A DNA stretch of 14,646 nucleotides from Pseudomonadota bacterium. GTDB taxonomy: Bacteria > Pseudomonadota > Alphaproteobacteria > Rhizobiales > Xanthobacteraceae. The position numbers and the translations under genes were made by a program. The notes below the pieces were generated by a model. It did not search any database. It was not told where the DNA came from and saw only the letters and a program-made list of their open reading frames with translations. How positions within the stretch are numbered: the first letter of the stretch is position 1; every line of letters begins with the position of its first letter. The stretch covers positions 1 through 14,646 of the forward strand of contig CAUJKG010000221.1 of assembly GCA_963205465.1 (NCBI GenBank), given 5' to 3'. Below are positions 6,297 through 13,966 of the stretch, in pieces.

Positions 6297-7925
6297 ATGG
6301 CGCGGTACATTTTCATCACCGGCGGCGTGGTTTCCTCCCTCGGCAAGGGTCTCGCTTCAGCAGCGCTCGGCGCATTGCTGCAGGCGCGGGGATACTCCGT
6401 TCGCCTTCGCAAGCTCGACCCCTATCTGAACGTCGATCCAGGGACGATGAGTCCCTATCAGCACGGCGAAGTCTTCGTGACTGACGACGGTGCGGAGACT
6501 GATCTCGATCTCGGGCATTACGAGCGCTTCACCGGGGTTCCTGCGAGCAAGCGCGACAACATCACCACGGGCCGCATCTATCAGGAGATTCTCTCCAAGG
6601 AGCGCCGCGGCGATTATCTCGGCGCGACCATTCAGGTGATCCCGCACGTCACGAATTCGATCAAGGACTTCGTTCTCGAAGGCAATGACGGCTTCGACTT
6701 CGTGCTGGTCGAAATCGGCGGCACGGTCGGCGACATCGAGGGCCTGCCGTTCTTCGAAGCAATCCGCCAGATCAAGAACGAGCTGCCGCGCGATACCTGC
6801 ATCTACATTCACCTGACGCTTTTGCCGTTCATTCCGAGCGCGGGTGAATTGAAAACCAAGCCGACGCAGCACTCCGTCAAGGAGCTGCGCTCGATCGGCA
6901 TTCAGCCGGACATTCTGCTCTGCCGCACCGACCGCGAACTTCCGCGGGAGGAGCGGCGCAAGCTCGGCCTGTTCTGCAACGTGCGCGAAAGCGCGGTGAT
7001 CGAGGCGCGCGACGTCGATAACATCTATGCAGTGCCCTCGAATTATCACGCCGCCGGGCTCGACGACGAGGTGCTTGCTGCATTCGGTATCAAGGACGCG
7101 CGGGCGCCTGATCTGTCGCGCTGGAAGGTGATCGAGGATCGCGTCCGCAATCCCGAAGGCGACGTCACAATTGCGATCGTCGGCAAATATACCGGCATGA
7201 AGGATGCCTATAAGTCGCTGATCGAAGCGCTGACACACGGCGGTATCGCAAACAAGGTGAAGGTCAATCTTGACTGGATCGAGTCGGAAATCTTCGAGAA
7301 GGAAGACCCGTCGCCTTACCTTGAGCACGTCAACGGCATTCTGGTGCCCGGCGGCTTTGGCCATCGCGGAGCGGAAGGAAAAATCCGGGCGGTGCAGTTC
7401 GCGCGTGAACGCAAGGTTCCGTATCTCGGCATCTGCTTCGGCATGCAGATGGCAGTGGTGGAGGGCGCGCGTAATCTCGCCGGGATCAACAGCGCAAATT
7501 CGACGGAGTTCGGTGCGACGCCGGAGCCGGTGGTCGGGCTGCTCACCGAATGGCTCCGCGGCAACGAGCGGGAGCGCCGGGAAGCAGGCGGAAACCTCGG
7601 CGGCACCATGCGGTTAGGGGCCTATCAGGCAAGCCTCGCCAAGGGCAGCCGCGTCGCGGAGATTTACGGCGCGACTGAAATCCAGGAGCGGCACCGGCAT
7701 CGCTACGAGGTGAACACAGAGTATCGCGCGCGGCTCGAAGAGAAGGGCATGCTCTTCTCAGGCATGTCACCGGACGGCGTATTGCCGGAGATCATCGAAT
7801 ATCCCGATCATCCATGGTTCGTTGGTGTGCAATTCCATCCCGAACTGAAATCGCGCCCATTCGAGCCGCATCCGTTGTTCTCGTCCTTCGTCGGCGCGGC
7901 GGTCGAGCAGAGCCGGCTCGTCTAG
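6297..7925 (+). CDS. pyrG: CTP synthase
   Basis: PyrG makes CTP from UTP, ATP and glutamine in the cytoplasm, the last step of pyrimidine nucleotide synthesis. The 542-residue length is typical. The N-terminal synthetase domain opens with FITGGVVSSLGKG and contains LDPYLNVDPGTMSPYQHGEV and EIGGTVGDIEG. The C-terminal class I glutaminase domain has its nucleophile Cys380 in GICFGMQ and His514/Glu516 in QFHPE. The ATG at 6297 has an AAGG Shine-Dalgarno sequence about 10 bases upstream and starts the conserved MARYIFITGG. It is the first gene of a tight run with a VOC gene (6-base gap), kdsA and an MFS transporter. CTP is consumed when KdsB activates Kdo, which gives a metabolic reason for the link to kdsA. 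Confidence 0.98.
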   Translation: MARYIFITGGVVSSLGKGLASAALGALLQARGYSVRLRKLDPYLNVDPGTMSPYQHGEVFVTDDGAETDLDLGHYERFTGVPASKRDNITTGRIYQEILSKERRGDYLGATIQVIPHVTNSIKDFVLEGNDGFDFVLVEIGGTVGDIEGLPFFEAIRQIKNELPRDTCIYIHLTLLPFIPSAGELKTKPTQHSVKELRSIGIQPDILLCRTDRELPREERRKLGLFCNVRESAVIEARDVDNIYAVPSNYHAAGLDDEVLAAFGIKDARAPDLSRWKVIEDRVRNPEGDVTIAIVGKYTGMKDAYKSLIEALTHGGIANKVKVNLDWIESEIFEKEDPSPYLEHVNGILVPGGFGHRGAEGKIRAVQFARERKVPYLGICFGMQMAVVEGARNLAGINSANSTEFGATPEPVVGLLTEWLRGNERERREAGGNLGGTMRLGAYQASLAKGSRVAEIYGATEIQERHRHRYEVNTEYRARLEEKGMLFSGMSPDGVLPEIIEYPDHPWFVGVQFHPELKSRPFEPHPLFSSFVGAAVEQSRLV

Positions 7926-7931
7926 CCGCCC

Positions 7932-8792
7932 ATGTCGCGCGGGATCGACCACGTCATTCACCTCGTGCGCGATCTGGACGCCGCCGGCGGCTTTTATGAA
8001 AAGCTCGGCTTCGTCGTAGGCAGCCGCAACAAGCATCCGTTCGGAACGCATAATCGCGTGGTACAACTCGATGGCAGCTACATCGAGCTTCTTGAAGTTG
8101 CCGAGCCTGAGAAAATCAAGGGCGAGGGTGGCCCGACCTCATTCGCGCATTTCCATCGTGATTTTCTCGCGCGGAACGGCGAAGGCTTGAGCGGGCTCGT
8201 ACTTTCGAGCATCGATGCGAATGCCGACAAAGCAGCGTTCGACCAGGCCGGGTTCGGCGGATTTCCGGTGTTCGATTTCGGGCGCATGGGAAAACGGCCC
8301 GACGGCAGCGAAGCGGAGCTGTCCTTCTCGCTCGCTTTTCTGCGCGAGCCTGCTTCCGCCGATGTGATGACCCTCGTCTGTCAGCACAAGCGGCCTGAGA
8401 ACTTCTGGTTCAAGGAATTGCAGGCGCACAAAAACGGTGTCGTGCGTGTCGCTTCGGCGATTCTCACCGCCGACAGCCCGACCGATCACCAGTATTTCCT
8501 GCAGGCATGGACCGGCATCCGCGATCCGCGCTCGACTTCGCTCGGCGTGATGGCGGAAACGTCTCGCGGTTCGGTGCAGATTACCGAGCCGACGCCGTTC
8601 GCCGATGCCTTCGGTGTCACAATGCAGGCCACCGTCGGCTTGCGGTTTTCAGCCGTCTTGTTCGACGGCGATCACGGTAAAATTCGTGATGCGATATCCC
8701 GAAGCGGAATAGCTGCGCAGGAGCGCCATGGCCGTTTAGTGATCCATGCGCACGGCGCAGTGCTGGCCTTTGAAGTCGGGGCGAATAGTTGA
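7932..8792 (+). CDS. VOC-superfamily (glyoxalase-like) protein
   Basis: This 286-residue protein begins with a vicinal-oxygen-chelate fold signature: GIDHVIHLVRDLDAAGGFYEKLGF at the N-terminus, then FGTHNRVVQLDGSYIELLEV at about residues 37-56. His7 and a glutamate near residue 53 are in the places where VOC enzymes bind metal. The remainder has a second, weaker half, as in single-chain two-repeat VOC proteins (Glyoxalase_3-like). The substrate cannot be told from the sequence. It starts 6 bases after the pyrG stop without an obvious strong Shine-Dalgarno sequence, suggesting translational coupling. Its position between pyrG and kdsA recurs in related alphaproteobacteria as far as I recall, but no role in Kdo synthesis is established. 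Confidence 0.88.
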   Translation: MSRGIDHVIHLVRDLDAAGGFYEKLGFVVGSRNKHPFGTHNRVVQLDGSYIELLEVAEPEKIKGEGGPTSFAHFHRDFLARNGEGLSGLVLSSIDANADKAAFDQAGFGGFPVFDFGRMGKRPDGSEAELSFSLAFLREPASADVMTLVCQHKRPENFWFKELQAHKNGVVRVASAILTADSPTDHQYFLQAWTGIRDPRSTSLGVMAETSRGSVQITEPTPFADAFGVTMQATVGLRFSAVLFDGDHGKIRDAISRSGIAAQERHGRLVIHAHGAVLAFEVGANS

Positions 8793-8826
8793 CCCCGCCG
8801 ATGGCGCAAAGCAAGGTCCGCGCGCG

Positions 8827-9681
8827 ATGAACAAGTCCATGGCTTCTCCCGCGCCCAACGCCGCCGTCTCGGCCCGTAACGTTCGTTTCGGCAATGATCT
8901 GCCCTTGGCTGTGATCGCGGGCCCTTGCCAGATGGAAAGTCGCGCGCATGCGCTGGAAGTGGCTTCCGCGTTGAAAGAAATCGCAACGCGGCTCGGGATC
9001 GGGCTCGTTTACAAATCTTCCTTCGACAAGGCGAACCGGACCAGCGCGAAGGCGGCGCGCGGCATGGGGCTCGACGCGGCGCTCCCCGTTTTTGCCGAAA
9101 TACGGGAAACGCTCGGCCTGCCGACGCTGACGGACGTCCACGAAATCGATCAATGCGCGCGCGTCGCGGAAGCCTGCGACGTGTTGCAAATTCCGGCGTT
9201 TCTCTGCCGCCAGACCGATCTTCTGCTTGCCGCCGCAAACACCGGACGGGTGGTGAATGTGAAGAAGGGGCAGTTTCTTGCGCCCTGGGATATGAAGAAC
9301 GTCGTTGAGAAGGTGACGGGTGCGGGCAATGCCAACGTGCTCGTTACCGAGCGCGGCGTGTCCTTCGGTTACAACACGCTGGTTTCCGATATGCGTGCGC
9401 TTCCCGTGCTGCGTGAGACCGGTGCGCCGGTTATCTTCGACGCGACGCATTCGGTGCAGCAACCGGGCGGCCAGGGCACTTCGTCCGGCGGCGAGCGCAA
9501 ATATGTCGGCCTGCTCGCGCGCGCGGCTGTTGCTGTCGGTGTTGCAGGGGTCTTCATCGAGACGCATCCCGATCCCGATCATGCACCTTCCGATGGACCG
9601 AACATGATCGCGCTGAAAGATCTGGAGTCTTTGCTCGCCGATCTCATCGCCTTCGACAAACTCGCAAAATCGAAGTCCTGA
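8827..9681 (+). CDS. kdsA: 3-deoxy-D-manno-octulosonate 8-phosphate synthase
   Basis: KdsA condenses phosphoenolpyruvate with arabinose 5-phosphate to give Kdo-8-phosphate, the first dedicated step toward the Kdo of the lipopolysaccharide inner core. The 284-residue protein carries AGPCQMES at 31-38, KSSFDKANR at 63-71, FDATHSVQQPG at 204-214 and ETHPDPDHAPSDGPNM at 245-260. Cys34, His208, Glu245 and Asp256 correspond to the metal ligands of the metal-dependent class; the metal-independent E. coli enzyme has Asn in place of the cysteine. The ATG at 8827 has AAGG about 10 bases upstream and was chosen over an in-frame ATG at 8746 that lies inside the VOC gene. It sits 34 bases after the VOC gene and 27 before the MFS gene. 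Confidence 0.97.
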   Translation: MNKSMASPAPNAAVSARNVRFGNDLPLAVIAGPCQMESRAHALEVASALKEIATRLGIGLVYKSSFDKANRTSAKAARGMGLDAALPVFAEIRETLGLPTLTDVHEIDQCARVAEACDVLQIPAFLCRQTDLLLAAANTGRVVNVKKGQFLAPWDMKNVVEKVTGAGNANVLVTERGVSFGYNTLVSDMRALPVLRETGAPVIFDATHSVQQPGGQGTSSGGERKYVGLLARAAVAVGVAGVFIETHPDPDHAPSDGPNMIALKDLESLLADLIAFDKLAKSKS

Positions 9682-9708
9682 GGCGCCCGGTATAGTCATG
9701 GCAGCAGC

Positions 9709-10878
9709 ATGAACAGGGCGCTTTTTGCCGTCAGCTTCATTGGCTTTGCGACCAGCCTGTTCGTGCGCGTGATCGACCCGGTCGTGCCTCAGATCTCCGC
9801 CGATTTCGGCATCCCCGCTGCAGACGTGGCGCTGCTGGCGACTGCGTTCGCGCTACCGTTTGCGTTCGTTCAGCCATTGCTGGGGCCGCTTGGCGATTCC
9901 GTCGGCAAGACCAAGATGATCATGTTCGGGATCAGCCTCCTTGCCATCTCAACACTCGTTGGTGCGTTTGCCCCGAATTTCACGGTGCTTTTGGTTTCCA
10001 GAATTATTGCCGGCGCCGCTACCGGAGCGATCTTTCCGGCGGGACTGGCCTTTGTTGCGGACTCCGCGGATGTCGAAAAGCGGCAGGTGCTGCTGGCGCG
10101 CTACGTTACCGCGGCGCTTACCGGAAATCTGGGCGGAGCCTGGATCGGCGGTATCATCGCCGATCTGACGAACTGGCGCGGCGTTCTCATCACCGCTTCG
10201 TGCTGTGGCGCGGGAGCTTTCCTGGTCGGCTTGTGGGGATTCCGGCACATAAAAAATAATCACGGCCCGCGTTTTGATCTTGCGTTCGCTGCTTCGACAT
10301 ACCGGCGCATATTTTCTAACCCGCGTGCCAAGTTTTGCTTTCTCGGCGTTCTGCTTGAGGGAACGGCCATCCATGGGCTCATGCCGTTCATTGCGGTGCT
10401 TCTGCATCAGAGCGGGGAAGCGCGAGCCTCGATTGCCGGTTTCGTCATCGCGGCCTTTGCGATCGGGGGGGCAGCACTTGGGCTTTTCATTTCGGGTATT
10501 CTGAGAAGACTCGGTTCACGCGGCATGATGATCGTCGGCGCGCTTCTGACCGCGTGTATGCTTTGCGCGGCGGCGTTGCGGCTCGAGTGGCAGTACGAGT
10601 CTGTGATTTTCTTCTTCATGGGCATTGGCTTCTACATGATGCACAACTGCTTTCAGCTTGCAGTTTCGGAAATTGCCCCGGTTTCGCGCGGCTCCGCGAT
10701 GTCGCTCCATGCGTGCTTCTTCTTCATTGGTCAGGCGACCGGTCCGTTATTCTATTACTGGGGGTTCGCCCATCTGGGGATCGTTGCCACGCTGTTCGTG
10801 GCTGCTGCGACGATTCTCTTCACCGGTGTAATGGGGGCGCAGACGCTGTTTCCCCGAACGAAGTCAGCCTCGTCCTAA
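9709..10878 (+). CDS. Major facilitator superfamily transporter
   Basis: This 389-residue integral membrane protein shows about twelve hydrophobic segments and the MFS motif A between helices 2 and 3, GPLGDSVGKTKMI at residues 59-71. A second-half motif, FISGILRRLGSRGMMIVG, has the same spacing. The overall look is that of DHA1-type drug or metabolite exporters (AraJ/Bcr-like), but the substrate is unknown. The ATG at 9709 is 27 bases after the kdsA stop. A nearby ATG at 9698 is out of frame and stops after four codons. The 3' end overlaps the convergent DUF1835 gene by 15 bases. Co-transcription with kdsA is likely from spacing, and the link to lipopolysaccharide synthesis may be only positional. 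Confidence 0.9.
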   Translation: MNRALFAVSFIGFATSLFVRVIDPVVPQISADFGIPAADVALLATAFALPFAFVQPLLGPLGDSVGKTKMIMFGISLLAISTLVGAFAPNFTVLLVSRIIAGAATGAIFPAGLAFVADSADVEKRQVLLARYVTAALTGNLGGAWIGGIIADLTNWRGVLITASCCGAGAFLVGLWGFRHIKNNHGPRFDLAFAASTYRRIFSNPRAKFCFLGVLLEGTAIHGLMPFIAVLLHQSGEARASIAGFVIAAFAIGGAALGLFISGILRRLGSRGMMIVGALLTACMLCAAALRLEWQYESVIFFFMGIGFYMMHNCFQLAVSEIAPVSRGSAMSLHACFFFIGQATGPLFYYWGFAHLGIVATLFVAAATILFTGVMGAQTLFPRTKSASS

Positions 10879-11820
10879 AACCTGTCGTTCCCGATCGAAG
10901 CGCCAGAGGTTGGCAGGCGTCAGATGCACGCCGCCGATCCAGCGATCGATGCCATTGAGCGCTACCTGATCGGCGCGTCCCTCAAGCACGGCGTGGCCGG
11001 CATCGGTGAGTTCGAGGAGCGCGTCTGTGTATTCCACGGTCATATTCGTGCGCGCGGCTTGTGCAATGCCGCCGGCGGGCAAGCCGCGCAACAATGGTGA
11101 TATGCCGGAGGCAAGGCGCTCAAGCCGGTAGAAGAAACCGAGGTCGCCGATAAAGGGCAGTTCCTCGGTTTGCTGATAGTGGCGGAACGCAAGACCGGGT
11201 GTGATGGCGCCGTCCCGGATGGCGAGCAGTGCGCGCTGTTCAATGCGCCCGAGACCATCACGCGGTGAAGGATATTCCTCCAAAAGCCGGGCAAGTGCTG
11301 CGCGTGTTTCCGGCAAAGGGCCTTCGAGGATAGCGAGGGTATGGAGCATTTCCGGCGAGGGATCGCGGAAGGCTGCCCATAGCTGGATTGCGGTCTGGAA
11401 ATCCGATGCTCGTACCGCCCGCGCCGTATCAGCTATCCGGTCGATGTGGCTCGAAATCGGCGGTGGGCTGAAGACAAGTTTTGGAGACGACCTCGGCTTT
11501 TCTTTTGCAAAGCGTGAGAGCAGCTCGATCAGTTGCAACTGATCGTGCAGGTCTGTCTCCAGCCAAAGCTCGACCTCATCGTCATCGCCGATGTGGGCGA
11601 AGGCTTCGTTCCTGCGCGTGAAGTCGTCGCGGACATCGCGCATGCCGAAGGCCTGTTCAATGTGGCGCGCGCGAATATCGGCGAGCATTTCGTCGTCGAG
11701 GCCACCGGGCACCGGGCCTTCCACCAGCACGTCGCGCCAGATGAGAATTTCGGCGTCCGGGAAATGAGCGGCGAGGGCCGTCGCCGCATGGTCGCCATTG
11801 GTAATGAGGATGCGCGCCAC
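10864..11820 (-). CDS. DUF1835-like protein of unknown function
   Basis: The 318-residue cytoplasmic protein begins MARILITNGDHAATALAAHFPDA with WRDVLVEGPVP soon after (residues about 28-38), which is the pattern I associate with DUF1835. It has no signal peptide or membrane helix. The function of the family is not known to me. The predicted start is a GTG at 11820, 6 bases after the queF stop; no good Shine-Dalgarno sequence is visible, so translation may be coupled to queF. Its 3' end overlaps the MFS gene by 15 bases. A perfect 20-bp palindrome lies within it at 11526-11545. The DUF assignment is from memory of the motif. Confidence 0.78.
   Translation of the reverse strand: MARILITNGDHAATALAAHFPDAEILIWRDVLVEGPVPGGLDDEMLADIRARHIEQAFGMRDVRDDFTRRNEAFAHIGDDDEVELWLETDLHDQLQLIELLSRFAKEKPRSSPKLVFSPPPISSHIDRIADTARAVRASDFQTAIQLWAAFRDPSPEMLHTLAILEGPLPETRAALARLLEEYPSPRDGLGRIEQRALLAIRDGAITPGLAFRHYQQTEELPFIGDLGFFYRLERLASGISPLLRGLPAGGIAQAARTNMTVEYTDALLELTDAGHAVLEGRADQVALNGIDRWIGGVHLTPANLWRFDRERQVLGRG
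11526..11545. repeat. Perfect 20-bp palindrome inside the DUF1835 gene
   Basis: CGATCAGTTGCAACTGATCG reads identically on both strands. It encodes part of a DQLQLIE stretch in the minus-strand protein. It could be a protein-binding site, a hairpin or chance. Its position within a coding region, far from any start, gives no clear role. Confidence 0.9.
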
Positions 11821-11826
11821 CGAGGG

Positions 11827-12279
11827 TCAGCCGCGCCCGCGGTACGGTGCGACCCCCTGATCCGGAATCCAGACGCTCGCCGGGAGCTTGCCGTGTTGCC
11901 AGAAGACATCGATCGGCATGCCGCCGCGAGGATACCAATAACCGCCGATCCGCAGGTATTTGGGCGCGAGCAACTTTACGAGCTTCTTGCCGATCGCGAC
12001 CGTGCAATCCTCGTGAAAGGCGCAGTGATTACGAAAGCTGGCGAAATACAATTTGAGCGATTTCGACTCGACCAGCCATTTTGCTGGCACATAATCAATC
12101 ACGATGTGCGCGAAGTCCGGCTGCCCGGTAATTGGGCAGAGGGATGTAAACTCAGGGGTAACGAACCGGACCGCATAATCGGAGTCCGGATGAGGGTTAG
12201 GCACGCGGTCAAGTGTCGCCTTTCCCGGGGAGGAAGGAACAGGAGTCGTCGTACCGAGTTGCAAGGTTTTACGGGCCAT
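11827..12279 (-). CDS. queF: NADPH-dependent 7-cyano-7-deazaguanine reductase (short type)
   Basis: QueF reduces the nitrile preQ0 to preQ1 on the way to queuosine, the modified base at tRNA wobble positions. The 150-residue length fits the unimodular (YkvM-like) type. Cys48 in TSLCPITGQPDF forms the covalent thioimide, Asp55 is the proton donor, and the QueF motif ESKSLKLY is at residues 71-78. A conserved SFRNHCAFHEDC follows. The C-terminus, RIGGYWYPRGGMPIDVFW then DQGVAPYRGRG, matches alphaproteobacterial QueF. The ATG at 12279 is only 6 bases from the divergent ATG at 12286, so its promoter must lie inside the neighbouring gene. No preQ1 riboswitch could be seen. A 5-bp-arm inverted repeat lies 25-38 bases upstream. 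Confidence 0.95.
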   Translation of the reverse strand: MARKTLQLGTTTPVPSSPGKATLDRVPNPHPDSDYAVRFVTPEFTSLCPITGQPDFAHIVIDYVPAKWLVESKSLKLYFASFRNHCAFHEDCTVAIGKKLVKLLAPKYLRIGGYWYPRGGMPIDVFWQHGKLPASVWIPDQGVAPYRGRG

Positions 12280-12285
12280 TGCGCT

Positions 12286-12699
12286 ATGAAACTCGAATAT
12301 CGCGATCTGTCCAGATCAGACCCGAAGCGCTTCCGGCGCGAGAGACGTTTGTTCGGCTTTCTTGATTATTTGGCGGCTTCCCTCCTTATCTTTGTCGTTT
12401 CCTGGTATCTCGTGACGCCGCGGATCATGGAGCGGCCGGTCGAGTTGGTGGCCTACGAACCCACCAACAATTCCTATGCCTCGCTCAACTGCGTGCATCA
12501 AAAGTTGACGAAATATCAGTTCACCCAGACCAGAGATGTGGTCGAGTTGCGCAATTCGGTCCGGGTTATTCGCCACGGCGAACTGGAGCGGCTCGCCCGG
12601 CCCCAGCCGGATGCAGGCTGCTACGCCGCCGGAGGGTTCGTGGAGCGCGTCAGCCGCTGGGAATATTTCTTTGGCTGGCTGAACAGGCTGGCAGGCTAG
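12286..12699 (+). CDS. Small single-pass membrane protein, unknown function
   Basis: This 137-residue protein has a basic N-terminus (RFRRERR at about 15-21), one membrane helix at about 25-44 and a likely periplasmic C-terminal domain of about 90 residues, an inside-to-outside topology by the positive-inside rule. Two cysteines, at 69 and 112, could form a disulfide in the periplasm. I do not recognise a family. The ATG at 12286 lacks a good Shine-Dalgarno sequence, and the reading frame stays open far upstream because it runs antisense to queF, so the true start is uncertain. The charged start, membrane helix and stop shortly before eno support a real gene. It is not obviously related in function to eno or queF. 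Confidence 0.62.
   Translation: MKLEYRDLSRSDPKRFRRERRLFGFLDYLAASLLIFVVSWYLVTPRIMERPVELVAYEPTNNSYASLNCVHQKLTKYQFTQTRDVVELRNSVRVIRHGELERLARPQPDAGCYAAGGFVERVSRWEYFFGWLNRLAG
12304..12317. promoter_or_regulatory. Inverted repeat near the queF/membrane-protein start
   Basis: GATCT and AGATC flank GTCC. The site lies 25-38 bases upstream of the queF ATG and inside the first codons of the divergent gene. Its position would suit an operator for queF, but five-base arms are short and this may be chance. Confidence 0.25.
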
Positions 12700-12706
12700 G
12701 CGCTTT

Positions 12707-12727
12707 CCCGGACTTTGCGAGTCGGGG
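12707..12727 (+). other. Hairpin just before eno
   Basis: CCC-G-GACT pairs with AGTC-G-GGG around a TTGCG loop: seven pairs and one G-G mismatch. It begins 8 bases after the stop of the small membrane-protein gene and ends 27 bases before the eno ATG. No uridine run follows, so it is not a classic terminator. It could be an mRNA end or a leader structure of eno. Confidence 0.35.
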
Positions 12728-12754
12728 GCAGTTCGGGTAGAAGCCCGGCCCATC

Positions 12755-13966
12755 ATGACAGCAATCACCGACATCCGCGCTCGCGAAATCCTCGACAGCC
12801 GTGGCTTTCCCACCGTCGAAGTAGAAGTATTCCTTGAAGATGGCTCCAAGGGCCGCGCGGCGGTGCCTTCCGGCGCCTCGACCGGCGCCCATGAAGCCGT
12901 CGAACTCCGCGACGGAGATAAAAAACGTTATGGCGGCAAGGGCGTGCTTAACGCCGTCGCCGCGGTGAACGGTGAGATATTTGATACTGTCGGCGGTCTC
13001 GATGCCGAAGAACAGGTTCATATCGATGAAGCGATGATCGCGCTCGACGGCACGCCGAACAAGGGCCGGCTCGGGGCCAACGCGATCCTCGGTGTCTCGC
13101 TGGCGGTCGCCAAGGCAGCAGCCGAGTCGGCTAATCTTCCGCTCTATCGCTATGTCGGTGGCACCAGTGCCCGTGTTTTGCCGGTGCCGATGATGAACAT
13201 CGTCAATGGCGGCGCACACGCCGACAACCCGATCGACTTTCAGGAATTCATGATCATGCCGGTCGGCGCGGAAACCTTCCGTGACGCCATGCGCATGGGC
13301 TCCGAGATCTTTCACACCCTGAAGAAGGGTCTGAAGGACGCCGGTCACAACACCAATGTCGGCGATGAAGGCGGCTTCGCGCCCAACCTGAAAAATGCCG
13401 ACGAAGCGCTCGGCTTCATTATGAAATCCGTCGAGGCGGCGGGCTACAAGCCCGGCTCGGACGTGTTGCTCGCACTTGATTGCGCGTCGACCGAGTTTTT
13501 CAAAAACGGCAAGTACGAATACGAAGGCGAGGGTAAATCGCGCGATCCGGAAGCGCAGGCTTCCTATCTCGCGGATCTTTGCAAGCGCTATCCGATCATT
13601 TCCATTGAAGACGGTATGTCCGAGGACGATTGGGAGGGGTGGAAAATCCTGACCGACAAGATCGGCAGGAACGTGCAACTCGTGGGCGACGATCTGTTCG
13701 TCACCAACGAGAAGCGCCTGCGCCAGGGCATCGAAAAGGGCGTCGGCAACGCTATTCTGGTGAAGGTCAATCAGATCGGATCGCTGACCGAGACGCTTGC
13801 GGCCGTCGATACCGCGCACCGGGCCGCCTACCGGGCCGTGATGTCCCACCGCTCGGGCGAAACCGAGGATTCTACCATCGCCGACCTCGCGGTGGCGACC
13901 AATTGCGGGCAGATCAAGACCGGGTCGCTCGCCCGCTCGGATCGTATGGCCAAATACAACCAGTAG
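12755..13966 (+). CDS. eno: Enolase, ended early by an in-frame amber codon
   Basis: Enolase converts 2-phosphoglycerate to phosphoenolpyruvate in glycolysis and may also join RNA-degrading complexes. The frame runs 403 residues from the ATG at 12755 to TAG at 13964-13966, about 22 residues short of the family length. All expected active-site residues are present: Glu205 in VGDEGG, metal ligands Asp242, Glu285 and Asp312, Lys337 in LVKVNQIG, His365-Arg366-Ser367 in SHRSGE, and Lys388 in QIKTGS. What is lost is the C-terminal helix and tail that normally follow MAKYNQ. The same frame continues past the TAG for 21 codons of clear enolase tail to a TAA at 14030. A single T-to-A change (TTG to TAG) would explain the stop. 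ftsB follows with no terminator between them. Confidence 0.95.
   Translation: MTAITDIRAREILDSRGFPTVEVEVFLEDGSKGRAAVPSGASTGAHEAVELRDGDKKRYGGKGVLNAVAAVNGEIFDTVGGLDAEEQVHIDEAMIALDGTPNKGRLGANAILGVSLAVAKAAAESANLPLYRYVGGTSARVLPVPMMNIVNGGAHADNPIDFQEFMIMPVGAETFRDAMRMGSEIFHTLKKGLKDAGHNTNVGDEGGFAPNLKNADEALGFIMKSVEAAGYKPGSDVLLALDCASTEFFKNGKYEYEGEGKSRDPEAQASYLADLCKRYPIISIEDGMSEDDWEGWKILTDKIGRNVQLVGDDLFVTNEKRLRQGIEKGVGNAILVKVNQIGSLTETLAAVDTAHRAAYRAVMSHRSGETEDSTIADLAVATNCGQIKTGSLARSDRMAKYNQ

Noticed and set aside
8617..9699. A 360-codon open frame antisense to kdsA
   Set aside because: Low-complexity, basic composition and complete overlap with a clear kdsA make it a shadow.
12650..13849. A 399-codon open frame antisense to eno
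   Set aside because: It mirrors the enolase gene and has no family features. Enolase on the plus strand is unmistakable.
13964..13966. Amber codon in eno read as pyrrolysine
   Set aside because: Pyrrolysine is not known as part of the usual genetic decoding of this bacterial group, no pyl genes are in the window, and the residue replaced is a simple Leu in the helix.
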